From Photobacterium profundum SS9 (GTDB lineage: Bacteria > Pseudomonadota > Gammaproteobacteria > Enterobacterales > Vibrionaceae): 64,000 bases of DNA. Made by a program: the position numbers and the translations under genes. The stretch lies in assembly GCF_000196255.1 (NCBI RefSeq), contig NC_006371.1, forward strand, positions 634,332 through 698,331. Direction: 5' to 3'. How positions within the stretch are numbered: the stretch's first letter is position 1; each line of letters starts with the position of its first letter. The notes under the pieces are model-generated. The model saw nothing but the letters and a program-made list of their open reading frames with translations. It was not told where the DNA came from and did not search any database. Positions 23,339-31,124 of this stretch are shown here, one piece after another.

Positions 23339-23818
23339 ATGCCCATATTAAAAACCAAGAAACATGAGCTTTTCTGTTTTGAGTACGTCGCCTGTAATTT
23401 CAACGGTGCTGAGGCTGCGCGTAATGCTGGCTATAGCGAAAAGGGTGCTCGCCAGCGTGCTGAAACGTTACTCAAACGTGAGGATATACAAGACAGAATC
23501 GACGAAATGAAAGCGGAACGCGTCAACAGGTTACAGCTTGATGCTGATTTCGTATTGCTAAAAGCACATGACGTTTTCCAGAGGTGTTCACAAGAAGTTA
23601 GACCCGTAACTTATGCAGATGGAACGCCAGTAAAAGACGATGAAGGTCAGCCCGTTTACCAATTCGATTCACGGTCAGCATTAAAGGCTCTTGAGCTTAT
23701 AGGCAAGCACACGTCCATTGGTGCATTCAAAGAGCGTGTTGAGCACTCAATGTCTAATGACTTGGCCGCGCTTGTTCTTCGTGGCCGTCGTCGAGCGAAG
23801 CAGAGCGGTGATAATTAG
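23339..23818 (+). CDS. terS: Terminase small subunit
   Basis: The product is 159 residues of the Terminase_2 type. The N-terminus has FCFEYVACNFNGAEAARNAGYSEKGARQRAETLLKR as separate recognisable pieces (NGAEAARNAGYS; ARQRAETLL), the DNA-binding helix-turn-helix, followed by a coiled helical oligomerisation segment (QDRIDEMKAERVNRLQLDADF) and a C-terminal tail contacting the large subunit. Its stop overlaps the large-subunit GTG start by one base. It recognises the packaging site, which is normally nearby; none can be delimited from sequence. Confidence 0.88.
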   Translation: MPILKTKKHELFCFEYVACNFNGAEAARNAGYSEKGARQRAETLLKREDIQDRIDEMKAERVNRLQLDADFVLLKAHDVFQRCSQEVRPVTYADGTPVKDDEGQPVYQFDSRSALKALELIGKHTSIGAFKERVEHSMSNDLAALVLRGRRRAKQSGDN

Positions 23819-25359
23819 TGGCAAAAAAAGAAGAAATTAATTATGAGCACCAACTTGCCATTGATATTGGCGGTTTCTATGACGATCCACTTGGTTTCGT
23901 TATGTACGCTTATCCGTGGGATACAGATCCAGACCTGCAAATAGTAAAACTTCCTGAACCGTGGGCGAGTAAATACGATTCTGTTTATGGTCCTGATGCC
24001 TGGTTCTGTGAAATGTGCGATCAGCTGCAAGAGGTGATAAGAAAAAATGATTTTAATGGTGTCGATCCTGTCGATGCTTTTTTGTATTCCATATCCAGCG
24101 GCCACGGAATTGGAAAAAGTTGTGCTTCTTCTTGGCTCATTCATTTCGTTATGTCTACACGGCCAAACTCAAAAGGTGTCGTTACCTCTAACACTTCAGA
24201 ACAACTTAGAACTAAGACCTGGGGTGAATTGGGTAAGTGGACCAAAAAACTCATTAATAAGCATTGGTTCGTATACAACAACGGTAAAGGCAACATGAAC
24301 TTTTACCATAAGGATTATGCGGAAACGTGGCGCGTCGATGCTCAGACCTGCCGTGAAGAAAATAGCGAATCCTTTGCTGGTCTTCACTGTGCCAGCTCTA
24401 CTCCTTGGTATCTATTTGATGAAGCATCAGCGGTCCCTGACAAGATTTGGGAAGTTGCGGAGGGTGGTTTGACTGATGGTGAACCATTCTGGTTTGTCTT
24501 CGGGAACCCAACGCGAAACAGTGGTCGTTTTCGTGAATGTTGGCGCCGCTTCCGTCAACGTTGGAACCGAAAGCAGATTGATAGCTCAACAGTCCAGGTA
24601 ACGAACAAAAAGAAAATTAGTGAGTGGGAGAGTGACTACGGCGAGGATTCTGATTTTTATCGTGTTCGTGTAAAAGGCGTTTTTCCTTCTGCATCCAGCA
24701 ATCAAAAAATATCAGGCGCATTACTTGAAGCAGCCATGAGTAGAACGGCCCACGTCATACCTGGTTCACCCCGTGTCATGTCTCTCGATGTTGCCCGTGG
24801 TGGTGGTGATAATTGTGTTTTCCGTTTCCGCCATGGTCTCAATGGTGGCGTTAGGAAAAAAGTTACGTTACCTGGTAGCGAATACCGTGACTCTATGAAA
24901 TTGGCGGCTATGGCCGTGCAACTCTGCTCTGAATTTAAACCCGATGCTTTTTTTATTGATGAAACTGGCGTAGGTGGTCCCGTTGGGGATCGTATCCGTC
25001 AGCTTGGGTTTAACTGCATCGGTATTAACTTTGCCAGTAAAGCTCCTGATCCACATTACGCGAACATGCGTGCCTACATGTATCACCAATGGGGCGAGTG
25101 GTTGAAAGCTGGTGGTTCACTCCATTACGACGAGGGATTATTGACAGAGGTTGGAGCGATTGAATATACCCACGACAGAAAAGACCGTGAAATTTTAATT
25201 CCTAAAGACGTCATAAAAAAAGCAATTGGTATTTCTACCGATGATGGTGACGCCTGCGCACTCCTTCATGCGTACCCCGTAGCACCCCGACAACAGGGGT
25301 ATAATTCTGCATCAAATAATATGTGCGAAACGGAATATGACCCGTTTGCAAACCTTTAA
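23818..25359 (+). CDS. terL: Terminase large subunit
   Basis: The product is 513 residues with GTG start. The ATPase part shows a Walker-A-like SSGHGIGKSC (about residues 92-101) and Walker B YLFDEAS (about 198-204); the RNase H-like nuclease part starts at SLDVARGGGD (about 321) with a second acidic motif FFIDETGVGG (about 377) and a third near STDDGDA (C-terminal). This order and length are standard for phage TerL proteins that fill heads. It partners the preceding small subunit and the portal gene downstream. Confidence 0.93.
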   Translation: MAKKEEINYEHQLAIDIGGFYDDPLGFVMYAYPWDTDPDLQIVKLPEPWASKYDSVYGPDAWFCEMCDQLQEVIRKNDFNGVDPVDAFLYSISSGHGIGKSCASSWLIHFVMSTRPNSKGVVTSNTSEQLRTKTWGELGKWTKKLINKHWFVYNNGKGNMNFYHKDYAETWRVDAQTCREENSESFAGLHCASSTPWYLFDEASAVPDKIWEVAEGGLTDGEPFWFVFGNPTRNSGRFRECWRRFRQRWNRKQIDSSTVQVTNKKKISEWESDYGEDSDFYRVRVKGVFPSASSNQKISGALLEAAMSRTAHVIPGSPRVMSLDVARGGGDNCVFRFRHGLNGGVRKKVTLPGSEYRDSMKLAAMAVQLCSEFKPDAFFIDETGVGGPVGDRIRQLGFNCIGINFASKAPDPHYANMRAYMYHQWGEWLKAGGSLHYDEGLLTEVGAIEYTHDRKDREILIPKDVIKKAIGISTDDGDACALLHAYPVAPRQQGYNSASNNMCETEYDPFANL

Positions 25360-25374
25360 GTGGAGATAAGTTTT

Positions 25375-25584
25375 ATGTGTATTGGGTCAAATAAAGGTCC
25401 AGCTCCAACACCTAGCGCACCGCCACCAATCACGCAGCAGGACGTTGCTGCAACTCAAGCGGGGGATGATGAACGCAAACGTCGTGCATCTGCTCAGGGT
25501 TATCAATCAACAATATTATCTAGTCCATTAGGAGCGGCAACTAATACAGGTCGTCAACAGGTTAAAACAGAATTAGGCGGTTAA
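25375..25584 (+). CDS. Small proline-rich phage structural-region protein
   Basis: The product is 69 residues from ATG 25375, with GGAG upstream; an earlier GTG overlaps the terL stop. It opens MCIGSNKGPAPTPSAPPP and is Pro/Ala/Gln-rich, with ASAQGYQSTILSSPLG in the middle. Proteins with an MC...P-rich start and a QGYxSTILTSPxG-like motif occur between terminase and portal in BPP-1/T7-like podoviruses; the role is unknown. It is two bases upstream of the portal start. Confidence 0.6.
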   Translation: MCIGSNKGPAPTPSAPPPITQQDVAATQAGDDERKRRASAQGYQSTILSSPLGAATNTGRQQVKTELGG

Positions 25585-25586
25585 AT

Positions 25587-27245
25587 ATGAAAACCATACG
25601 CCAGCAATGTGATTCAATTTTTCAGGGGCTTGATTCTGATTATGCACCGTGGGAGTCGCACTATCGCGAACTAGCAAACTACATTCAACCAAGACGACAA
25701 CGTTTCAGTAAAGATAGTGTGAACCGTGGCGGAGCTCATAACAGCAATATAATAGACCCATCAGCTACACTGGCAATGCGCGTAGCGGCTGGCGGTATGT
25801 ATTCAGGTATTACTAACCCTGTTACCAAATGGCTACGGCTCAACGTAGAAGATAAAGATCTTAATAAATATCACATAGTGCGCCTATACCTAGATACTTG
25901 CGCAGATTTAATTCTGGGGATGCTGGCGAGTAGTAATTTTTATAATGTCGTGCCGTCCATGTTCATGGATCTTCTTACCTATTCAGGCTCAAGTGTTGGT
26001 TTTGAAAAAGACCCACTCACAGTAATGCGTTTTTATCCTAACCCTATCGGATCTTATCGCTTGGGTATTGGCCCACGTCAGAACGTATCAACTCATGGTA
26101 GAAAAGTTGAATATCGTGTTAGTCAGGTTGTTGAAAAATTCGGTCTCGATAACGTTAGTCAAAGTATTAAAAGTGCGTATAGGTCAGGAAAATATAATCA
26201 GCTTACTGAGATTCGACACCTCGTTTTTGATAATCCTGATTTTGTACCGCGTGCATTCAGTGCAGTAAGAAAACCGATTTGTTCTATTTGGTATGACCCA
26301 GCAGATGATAGAAATCCGTTTTTACGTCGTAGTGGTTTTGATGAATTTCCTTTTGTTACCCCTCGATGGGAAGTGATAGGCAATGATACATATGGATCGT
26401 TCGGTCCTGGTATGTTGGCTCTAGGTTCTATTAAGGGATTGCAAAAAGACCAACGTGATAAATATGAAGCGCAAGACAAAATGCTTAAACCGCCGATGGT
26501 TGGCCCGTCTTCATTAAAAAACAATCCTCGTTCTTTGTTACCTGGTGCGGTCACGTTCGTTGACAACCAGCAAGGACAGCAAGGTTTTACCCCTGCGTTT
26601 CAAACTAACTTCCCGTTGAATTATCAGCTTGAGTCTATCCGAGATACGCGAGCGATTATTGATTCTGCATTTTTTAAAGATTTGTTCCTGGCCGTGATAG
26701 ATATCGGCAAATCGAATACAACCGCAACTGAGATTGCAGCACGAAAAGAAGAAAAGCTTTTAATGCTTGGACCGGTGCTTAATCGCTTCAATGAGGAAGG
26801 TCTTGATCCGATTGTTTCAGCTTCATTCTATGAAATGAACCGCCGCGGAATGCTGCCTGAACCACCGCCAGAATTAGACGGTGTAGATGTGAATATCGAA
26901 TACGTAGGTTTACTGCAGCAAGCACAGAAAGCCGTTGGTATTTCTTCGATTGAAAGAACTGTCGGATTTATCGGTAATCTTGCCGGTGTTCGTCAGGACG
27001 TACTTGATAAGGTCGATTTTGATTCTGTTGTTGATATTTATACAGACATAACCGGCACAACCCCACGAATCCTGTTTAATGAGCAGCAGGTCAAAGCTAC
27101 ACGCGATGCACGCATACAGCAGCAACAACGTGAACAAATGGCGGCAATGGCTGCACCAGCTAAAGATGGGGCAGAGGCTGCGAAGCTTTTATCTGAGACT
27201 CGCACTGATGAATCAAACGGTTTAAGTAACTTCCTAGGTATCTAA
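25587..27245 (+). CDS. Portal (head-tail connector) protein
   Basis: The product is 552 residues of the T7/BPP-1-type head-to-tail connecting protein family: APWESHYRELANYIQPRR near the N-terminus, VAAGGMYSGITNPVTKWLRL, KDQRDKYEAQDKMLKPP and a Gln-rich C-terminus (RIQQQQREQMAAMAAP). Twelve copies would form the vertex through which DNA is packaged and ejected. Its position after TerL and length fit. Its stop overlaps the next start (TAATG). Confidence 0.9.
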   Translation: MKTIRQQCDSIFQGLDSDYAPWESHYRELANYIQPRRQRFSKDSVNRGGAHNSNIIDPSATLAMRVAAGGMYSGITNPVTKWLRLNVEDKDLNKYHIVRLYLDTCADLILGMLASSNFYNVVPSMFMDLLTYSGSSVGFEKDPLTVMRFYPNPIGSYRLGIGPRQNVSTHGRKVEYRVSQVVEKFGLDNVSQSIKSAYRSGKYNQLTEIRHLVFDNPDFVPRAFSAVRKPICSIWYDPADDRNPFLRRSGFDEFPFVTPRWEVIGNDTYGSFGPGMLALGSIKGLQKDQRDKYEAQDKMLKPPMVGPSSLKNNPRSLLPGAVTFVDNQQGQQGFTPAFQTNFPLNYQLESIRDTRAIIDSAFFKDLFLAVIDIGKSNTTATEIAARKEEKLLMLGPVLNRFNEEGLDPIVSASFYEMNRRGMLPEPPPELDGVDVNIEYVGLLQQAQKAVGISSIERTVGFIGNLAGVRQDVLDKVDFDSVVDIYTDITGTTPRILFNEQQVKATRDARIQQQQREQMAAMAAPAKDGAEAAKLLSETRTDESNGLSNFLGI

Positions 27246-27568
27246 TGAGCAAATTTAATATTGAAGATGAAATCGAGGACCAGGAAACCAAACAGAACGA
27301 CGAGCAGCAAGCATTAAACCTGCAGGTAATTAATTCACTTTCTGATCGAAATGTTCGCGCCTGGATTTGGAGAATCCTTGAATCTAGCGGTGTTTTGGCT
27401 TCTTCATATCGTGACACAAACCCACACGGGACGGCGTTTAACGAGGGTAAGCGTTCCGTGGGGCTGGGTATCTTGGATGATATAATTGCCGCAGATCCAA
27501 ACATTTGGGTACAAATTCAAACTGAATGGTTAAACGAAATTAGAGGGCATCAAAGCGATGAAAAATAA
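27245..27568 (+). CDS. Bbp19-like phage protein
   Basis: The product is 107 residues. After a charged N-terminus it has the pattern RAWIWRILESSGVLASSY...NPHGTAFNEGKRSVGLGILDDI, which I recognise as that of BPP-1 Bbp19-like proteins found between portal and scaffold genes of many podoviruses. The function is not established. It overlaps the portal gene by one base and the following gene by 11 bases, indicating tight co-translation in the head module. Confidence 0.72.
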   Translation: MSKFNIEDEIEDQETKQNDEQQALNLQVINSLSDRNVRAWIWRILESSGVLASSYRDTNPHGTAFNEGKRSVGLGILDDIIAADPNIWVQIQTEWLNEIRGHQSDEK

Positions 27569-28391
27569 TTTAACGGCTCATTCCGTTATGGCCGCGCTCA
27601 ACACCTTTGAGCCACAAAAAAATAATGACGTTTTATTTTCTGATGATTTAAATAATCACTTTTCGAATCGCTATAAATCAAATATTTGTTTTATCGACGA
27701 TGGTGCAAGTGGTGGTGATGCCGACGGTCAAGGTGGTGACGATGATGCTGCAGGTGGCGGCGCTTCTTCAATCCTTGGTGATGATGAAGACCAAGGTGGC
27801 GATGACCAGGGCGCAGGCAATCAAGGCGGCGATGACGACGACAAGGGTGATGACGACAACACCAGCGATGACGATAAAGATGATGAGACAAAAGGTGCGC
27901 CAGAAAAATATGAAATAACACTCCCTGAAGGCGCGCAACTTAGCCCCGAATTATTAGAAAAGGCAGAGCCAGTTTTTCGTGAACTAAACCTCGATAATGA
28001 GCAAGCGTCAAAATTAGCAACGATGCACGGTGAGATCGTTAACGGCACGATTGAAACCATAGTTAAGCAGCAGACGGAAGCATGGCAAAAAACCAATGAA
28101 GATTGGGTTACTTCCATGAAAAGCGATTCCGAATACGGCGGCGCTAATTCAAAGGAAAATTTTGAAGTGGCTAAGTCTGTAATTAGTCATTTTGGTGGTG
28201 ATGAATCTAAAAGTATTCGCCAGGCATTAAGCGAAACAGGTGCAGGTAATCACCCTGAAATTATGCGTCTGTTTTATCGAATTGGTAACGCCATGAAAGA
28301 AGATAGTCTTCATGGTGATATTGGTGGTGGTGGCGGTAACAAACAGCCGTCTTTTAAAGACTTATACAAAAACACAGAAATGAATGATTAA
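27558..28391 (+). CDS. Scaffolding protein (predicted)
   Basis: The product is 277 residues. Residues ~45-115 are an extremely acidic Gly/Asp/Gln low-complexity stretch (DGGDDDDKGDDD-like), followed by a helical region with LPEGAQLSPELLEKAEPVF and LNLDNEQASKLATMHGEIV and a helical C-terminus. An acidic flexible part plus coiled helices directly upstream of the major capsid gene is the usual picture for scaffolding proteins of BPP-1/T7-like phages. The low-complexity DNA (GGTGATGAC-type repeats) may be length-variable. Confidence 0.78.
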   Translation: MKNNLTAHSVMAALNTFEPQKNNDVLFSDDLNNHFSNRYKSNICFIDDGASGGDADGQGGDDDAAGGGASSILGDDEDQGGDDQGAGNQGGDDDDKGDDDNTSDDDKDDETKGAPEKYEITLPEGAQLSPELLEKAEPVFRELNLDNEQASKLATMHGEIVNGTIETIVKQQTEAWQKTNEDWVTSMKSDSEYGGANSKENFEVAKSVISHFGGDESKSIRQALSETGAGNHPEIMRLFYRIGNAMKEDSLHGDIGGGGGNKQPSFKDLYKNTEMND

Positions 28392-28405
28392 CGGAGAAAG
28401 TTATT

Positions 28406-29395
28406 ATGGGTATTAAAGGTAACGGCTTACCAACCATTGTCGATGTAATGAACCGTACAGATGAATCAGGCGCAATGGCTATGGTCGCTGACTTGCTATC
28501 AGAAACAAATGAGATCCTTGAAGATATCCCCGTTTTTGAAGCGAACCAGGCAACATCACACAAAGAAGTTGTTGTGACAAAATTACCTAATTCTGAATTA
28601 CGCCGATTTAACCGTGGTACTAAGTCAGATAACGGTGAAACCGCGCAAGTGGAAGACGGGATCGCAATGTATGAGCAGCGTTCGACTGTCGATGTTGAGA
28701 TCGCAAAACTGAATGGTAACTCTGCGAAATGGCGCGCTTCAGAAGATTCAATGCACCTTGAGTCAATGTCACAGCAGATTTGTAATAATCTTTTCTACGG
28801 TAACGAGAATGACGATCCTGATTCTATGTCAGGCTTCATGACTCGTTACGGGACCAAGACAGGGAACATCGGCAAACAGTTTGTTGATGCTGGCGGCACT
28901 ACTGGCAAGCTAACATCAATCGTCGTTGTTGTTTGGGACCAGAATACTGTGAATGGACGTTATCCTAAAGGTCAGGAAAAAGAGCTTCTTGATATGGTGG
29001 ATAACGGAAAGGTACGCGTTACTCAGGCTGACGGTCGCGTGCTTGATTGTATGGAAACGGTTTATAAATCTAAGCTCGGGTTATCAATCAAGGATTATCG
29101 TTACGCTGTGCGTATCGGAAACATCCCAGTGGCAAGCCTCGATAAAGAAGGTTCTACTGTAGATTTATGGGATCTTATCAACACTGCAACATGGAAAATC
29201 CCGAACTTGCGTAAAGGCAAAGTTTTCATCTATGCGAATCGAACAATTCGAATGTACCTAGATAAGCAATCAGTGAATAAATCTGGTGTTCGTCTGAAGC
29301 AGACAGAAGTTGACGGCAAATTGCTTGATAACTATCGCGGTATCTTCTTCCGTACTTGTGACGCAATTTCTGAAAATGAAGAAAAAGTCGCTTAA
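28406..29395 (+). CDS. Major capsid protein
   Basis: The product is 329 residues and resembles BPP-1-type major capsid proteins: GIKGNGLPTIVDVMNRTD at the start, IPVFEANQATSHKEVV, and a central RRFNRGTKSDNGETAQVEDG region, ending with YRGIFFRTCDAI. Position after the scaffold gene with a good SD (CGGAGAAAG) and the HK97-fold-like length support the call. It forms the icosahedral shell. Confidence 0.88.
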   Translation: MGIKGNGLPTIVDVMNRTDESGAMAMVADLLSETNEILEDIPVFEANQATSHKEVVVTKLPNSELRRFNRGTKSDNGETAQVEDGIAMYEQRSTVDVEIAKLNGNSAKWRASEDSMHLESMSQQICNNLFYGNENDDPDSMSGFMTRYGTKTGNIGKQFVDAGGTTGKLTSIVVVVWDQNTVNGRYPKGQEKELLDMVDNGKVRVTQADGRVLDCMETVYKSKLGLSIKDYRYAVRIGNIPVASLDKEGSTVDLWDLINTATWKIPNLRKGKVFIYANRTIRMYLDKQSVNKSGVRLKQTEVDGKLLDNYRGIFFRTCDAISENEEKVA

Positions 29396-29461
29396 TCGCT
29401 AAAACCTATTTTCTTTCCTGGCTATTAAGGGCTGCGTGATAGTGGCCAAAGGTACAAAATT

Positions 29462-29893
29462 ATGATGATTGATCAAGAAACGTTTTTATCTGACAAGCAA
29501 GCTGTAACTACTACAGCTAAATCAACCGACGTTTATCAAATCTCTGACACTCAAGGTGTGGACCTTGGCCCATCGCAAGTTTCATTTGATGTGATGGTTG
29601 CTGCAGAAGATTTTGCAGGAAATACAAACCTTGAAGTTCAGATTATTGGCTCTCAAGATTCTGGCATGGGTTCACCAGAAGTGATTTTGTCTTCTGGCGC
29701 TATCCTTTTAGCTAAGTTAAAAAAAGGCCGTATATTTGCTGGTACGCTGCCAATTCACAAGCCGTTTAAATACATCGCGTTTAATTACGTGGTTAGCGGA
29801 ACGGCCACCAAAGGCAAAATCAATGCAATGCTGACTTTGAGTAATGCTTCTCAGCATGCTTACAATTCGTCTTATAACGTAACATCTAATTAA
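29462..29893 (+). CDS. Capsid cement/decoration-like protein
   Basis: The product is 143 residues, mostly beta-strand in character (VSFDVMVAAEDF, TNLEVQIIGSQDS, KGRIFAGTLPIHKPFKYIAFNYVV). It has the size and place of the Bbp16-type cement protein that follows the capsid gene in BPP-1-like phages, and that is the basis of the call. Alternative start ATG at 29465 is equally possible. Confidence 0.68.
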   Translation: MMIDQETFLSDKQAVTTTAKSTDVYQISDTQGVDLGPSQVSFDVMVAAEDFAGNTNLEVQIIGSQDSGMGSPEVILSSGAILLAKLKKGRIFAGTLPIHKPFKYIAFNYVVSGTATKGKINAMLTLSNASQHAYNSSYNVTSN

Positions 29894-29904
29894 AAAGGGT
29901 TTTT

Positions 29905-30390
29905 ATGGAAGTTTTAGTAATGGCCCGTGAAGGCTGTTTTCATAAAAAAGTTTGGCAACCGGAAGGGAGTCAATTTGTTTGGCAGGTTCCAGTTGATTAC
30001 GTCTTGAAGGCAAAGGCAGAAAAAAAGCAGATTGTTGATGTAATGCCAGAATATTTAAGTGTCATTGGTAAGTTGCCAGAACTGGATTTTGGCGGTGCTT
30101 CTGGTGATTCACAATCAAACAATGGTGGTGAAAGAAGTGATGGACCAGGCAGTGAGTTTAACGGGCCTGAAAATACTATTATTGGACTAAAAAATCAGAA
30201 TGATATTCCTGTAGTAACTAATCCAACCGACCAAATACGTGTAGCACTTGCAAGCCTTGACCCTAACGATGACGATCATTGGACTGGTGGCGGCTTACCT
30301 TCAACCAGTGCAGTTTCAAAGCTGACAGGATTTAAAGTTTCACGTACTGATATAAACGAAATTGCCCCTAATATTCAGCGAAATATCTAA
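29905..30390 (+). CDS. Hypothetical head-region protein with C-terminal HTH-like segment
   Basis: The product is 161 residues. The N-terminal third is compact (AREGCFHKKVWQPEGSQFVWQVP), the middle is Gly/Ser/Asn-rich linker, and the C-terminal ~45 residues (RVALASLDPNDDDHWTGGGLPSTSAV then SKLTGFKVSRTDINEI) match the pattern of a short phage motif in which a DPNDD..WT..GLP phrase precedes a small helical domain. That phrase recurs at C-termini of several phage structural-region proteins. No enzymatic function is seen. A terminator follows. Confidence 0.55.
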   Translation: MEVLVMAREGCFHKKVWQPEGSQFVWQVPVDYVLKAKAEKKQIVDVMPEYLSVIGKLPELDFGGASGDSQSNNGGERSDGPGSEFNGPENTIIGLKNQNDIPVVTNPTDQIRVALASLDPNDDDHWTGGGLPSTSAVSKLTGFKVSRTDINEIAPNIQRNI

Positions 30391-30411
30391 ATTATTAGTG
30401 GTTAATTAAAT

Positions 30412-30436
30412 AAAGGGGGCTTCGGCTCCCTTTTTT
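30412..30436 (+). terminator. UUCG-loop intrinsic terminator in the structural region
   Basis: The stem AAAGGGGGC / GCTCCCTTT with the ultra-stable TTCG tetraloop is followed by TTT. It divides the head module from the tail module and could set the relative expression of capsid against tail proteins. Confidence 0.85.
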
Positions 30437-30500
30437 ATTGGTGGCAAAAATGATGGTTTTTATCCAGTAACATGAACTCATTAAAACGGGGGAATGATTC

Positions 30501-31124
30501 ATGCCTTACTCACGCACAGATATTTGCAATATGTCTCTTGGCAATATTGGACACGCTGAGAAAATTGCAGACTATGAACTAGAACGAACACCGGCAGCAA
30601 AACACTGCCGTACTTATTACGAGATTTGTGTCAAAACAACATTAGAGGATTTTGATTGGTCCTTTGCTCGTCGTGTTTCTCCTTTAGCCTTACTGTCTGG
30701 CGAAAGTTCGCGCTCATATAAATATGTATACGCATTTCCTGACGATTGCCTTGTCGTTCGCCGTATTAACCAGGTGATGTTTGCCGGACATAATCAAATC
30801 CCAAATAACTTAGTGATTGGTTATGAGAAGGGAGTATCAAGTGACGGGAAGCGAAAGGTTTTATTTTGTGATGAACCTGATATCGAGATTGTTTACACAA
30901 GTAGTGATACCAATGAAGCCCTATTCACAACAACGTTTGTTGACGCTATGACGTGGCGAATGGGGGCGAGATTGGCGAACGTATTACCTAAGAACTCAAA
31001 ACTATCAGCGCAATGTCAGCAAACATATTCAGCAATAATCTCACAAGCTGTAGAGCAAGATACTAACGCAAGGGAGGTTGATTACACCTTTGTAGCTGAA
31101 ACAGTAAACGAGAGGCTTTCATAA
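30501..31124 (+). CDS. Tail tubular protein A (T7 gp11-like)
   Basis: The product is 207 residues. It begins YSRTDICNMSLGNIGHAEKI, followed by AAKHCRTYYEICVKTTLEDFDWSFARR, the pattern of the T7 gp11/tail tubular protein A family (the NxALxxIG...A..C...Y..ar...L..f.W.FA.k line). It would form the adaptor ring under the portal. SD GGGGGAA precedes the ATG. Its stop overlaps the next gene's start. Confidence 0.85.
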   Translation: MPYSRTDICNMSLGNIGHAEKIADYELERTPAAKHCRTYYEICVKTTLEDFDWSFARRVSPLALLSGESSRSYKYVYAFPDDCLVVRRINQVMFAGHNQIPNNLVIGYEKGVSSDGKRKVLFCDEPDIEIVYTSSDTNEALFTTTFVDAMTWRMGARLANVLPKNSKLSAQCQQTYSAIISQAVEQDTNAREVDYTFVAETVNERLS

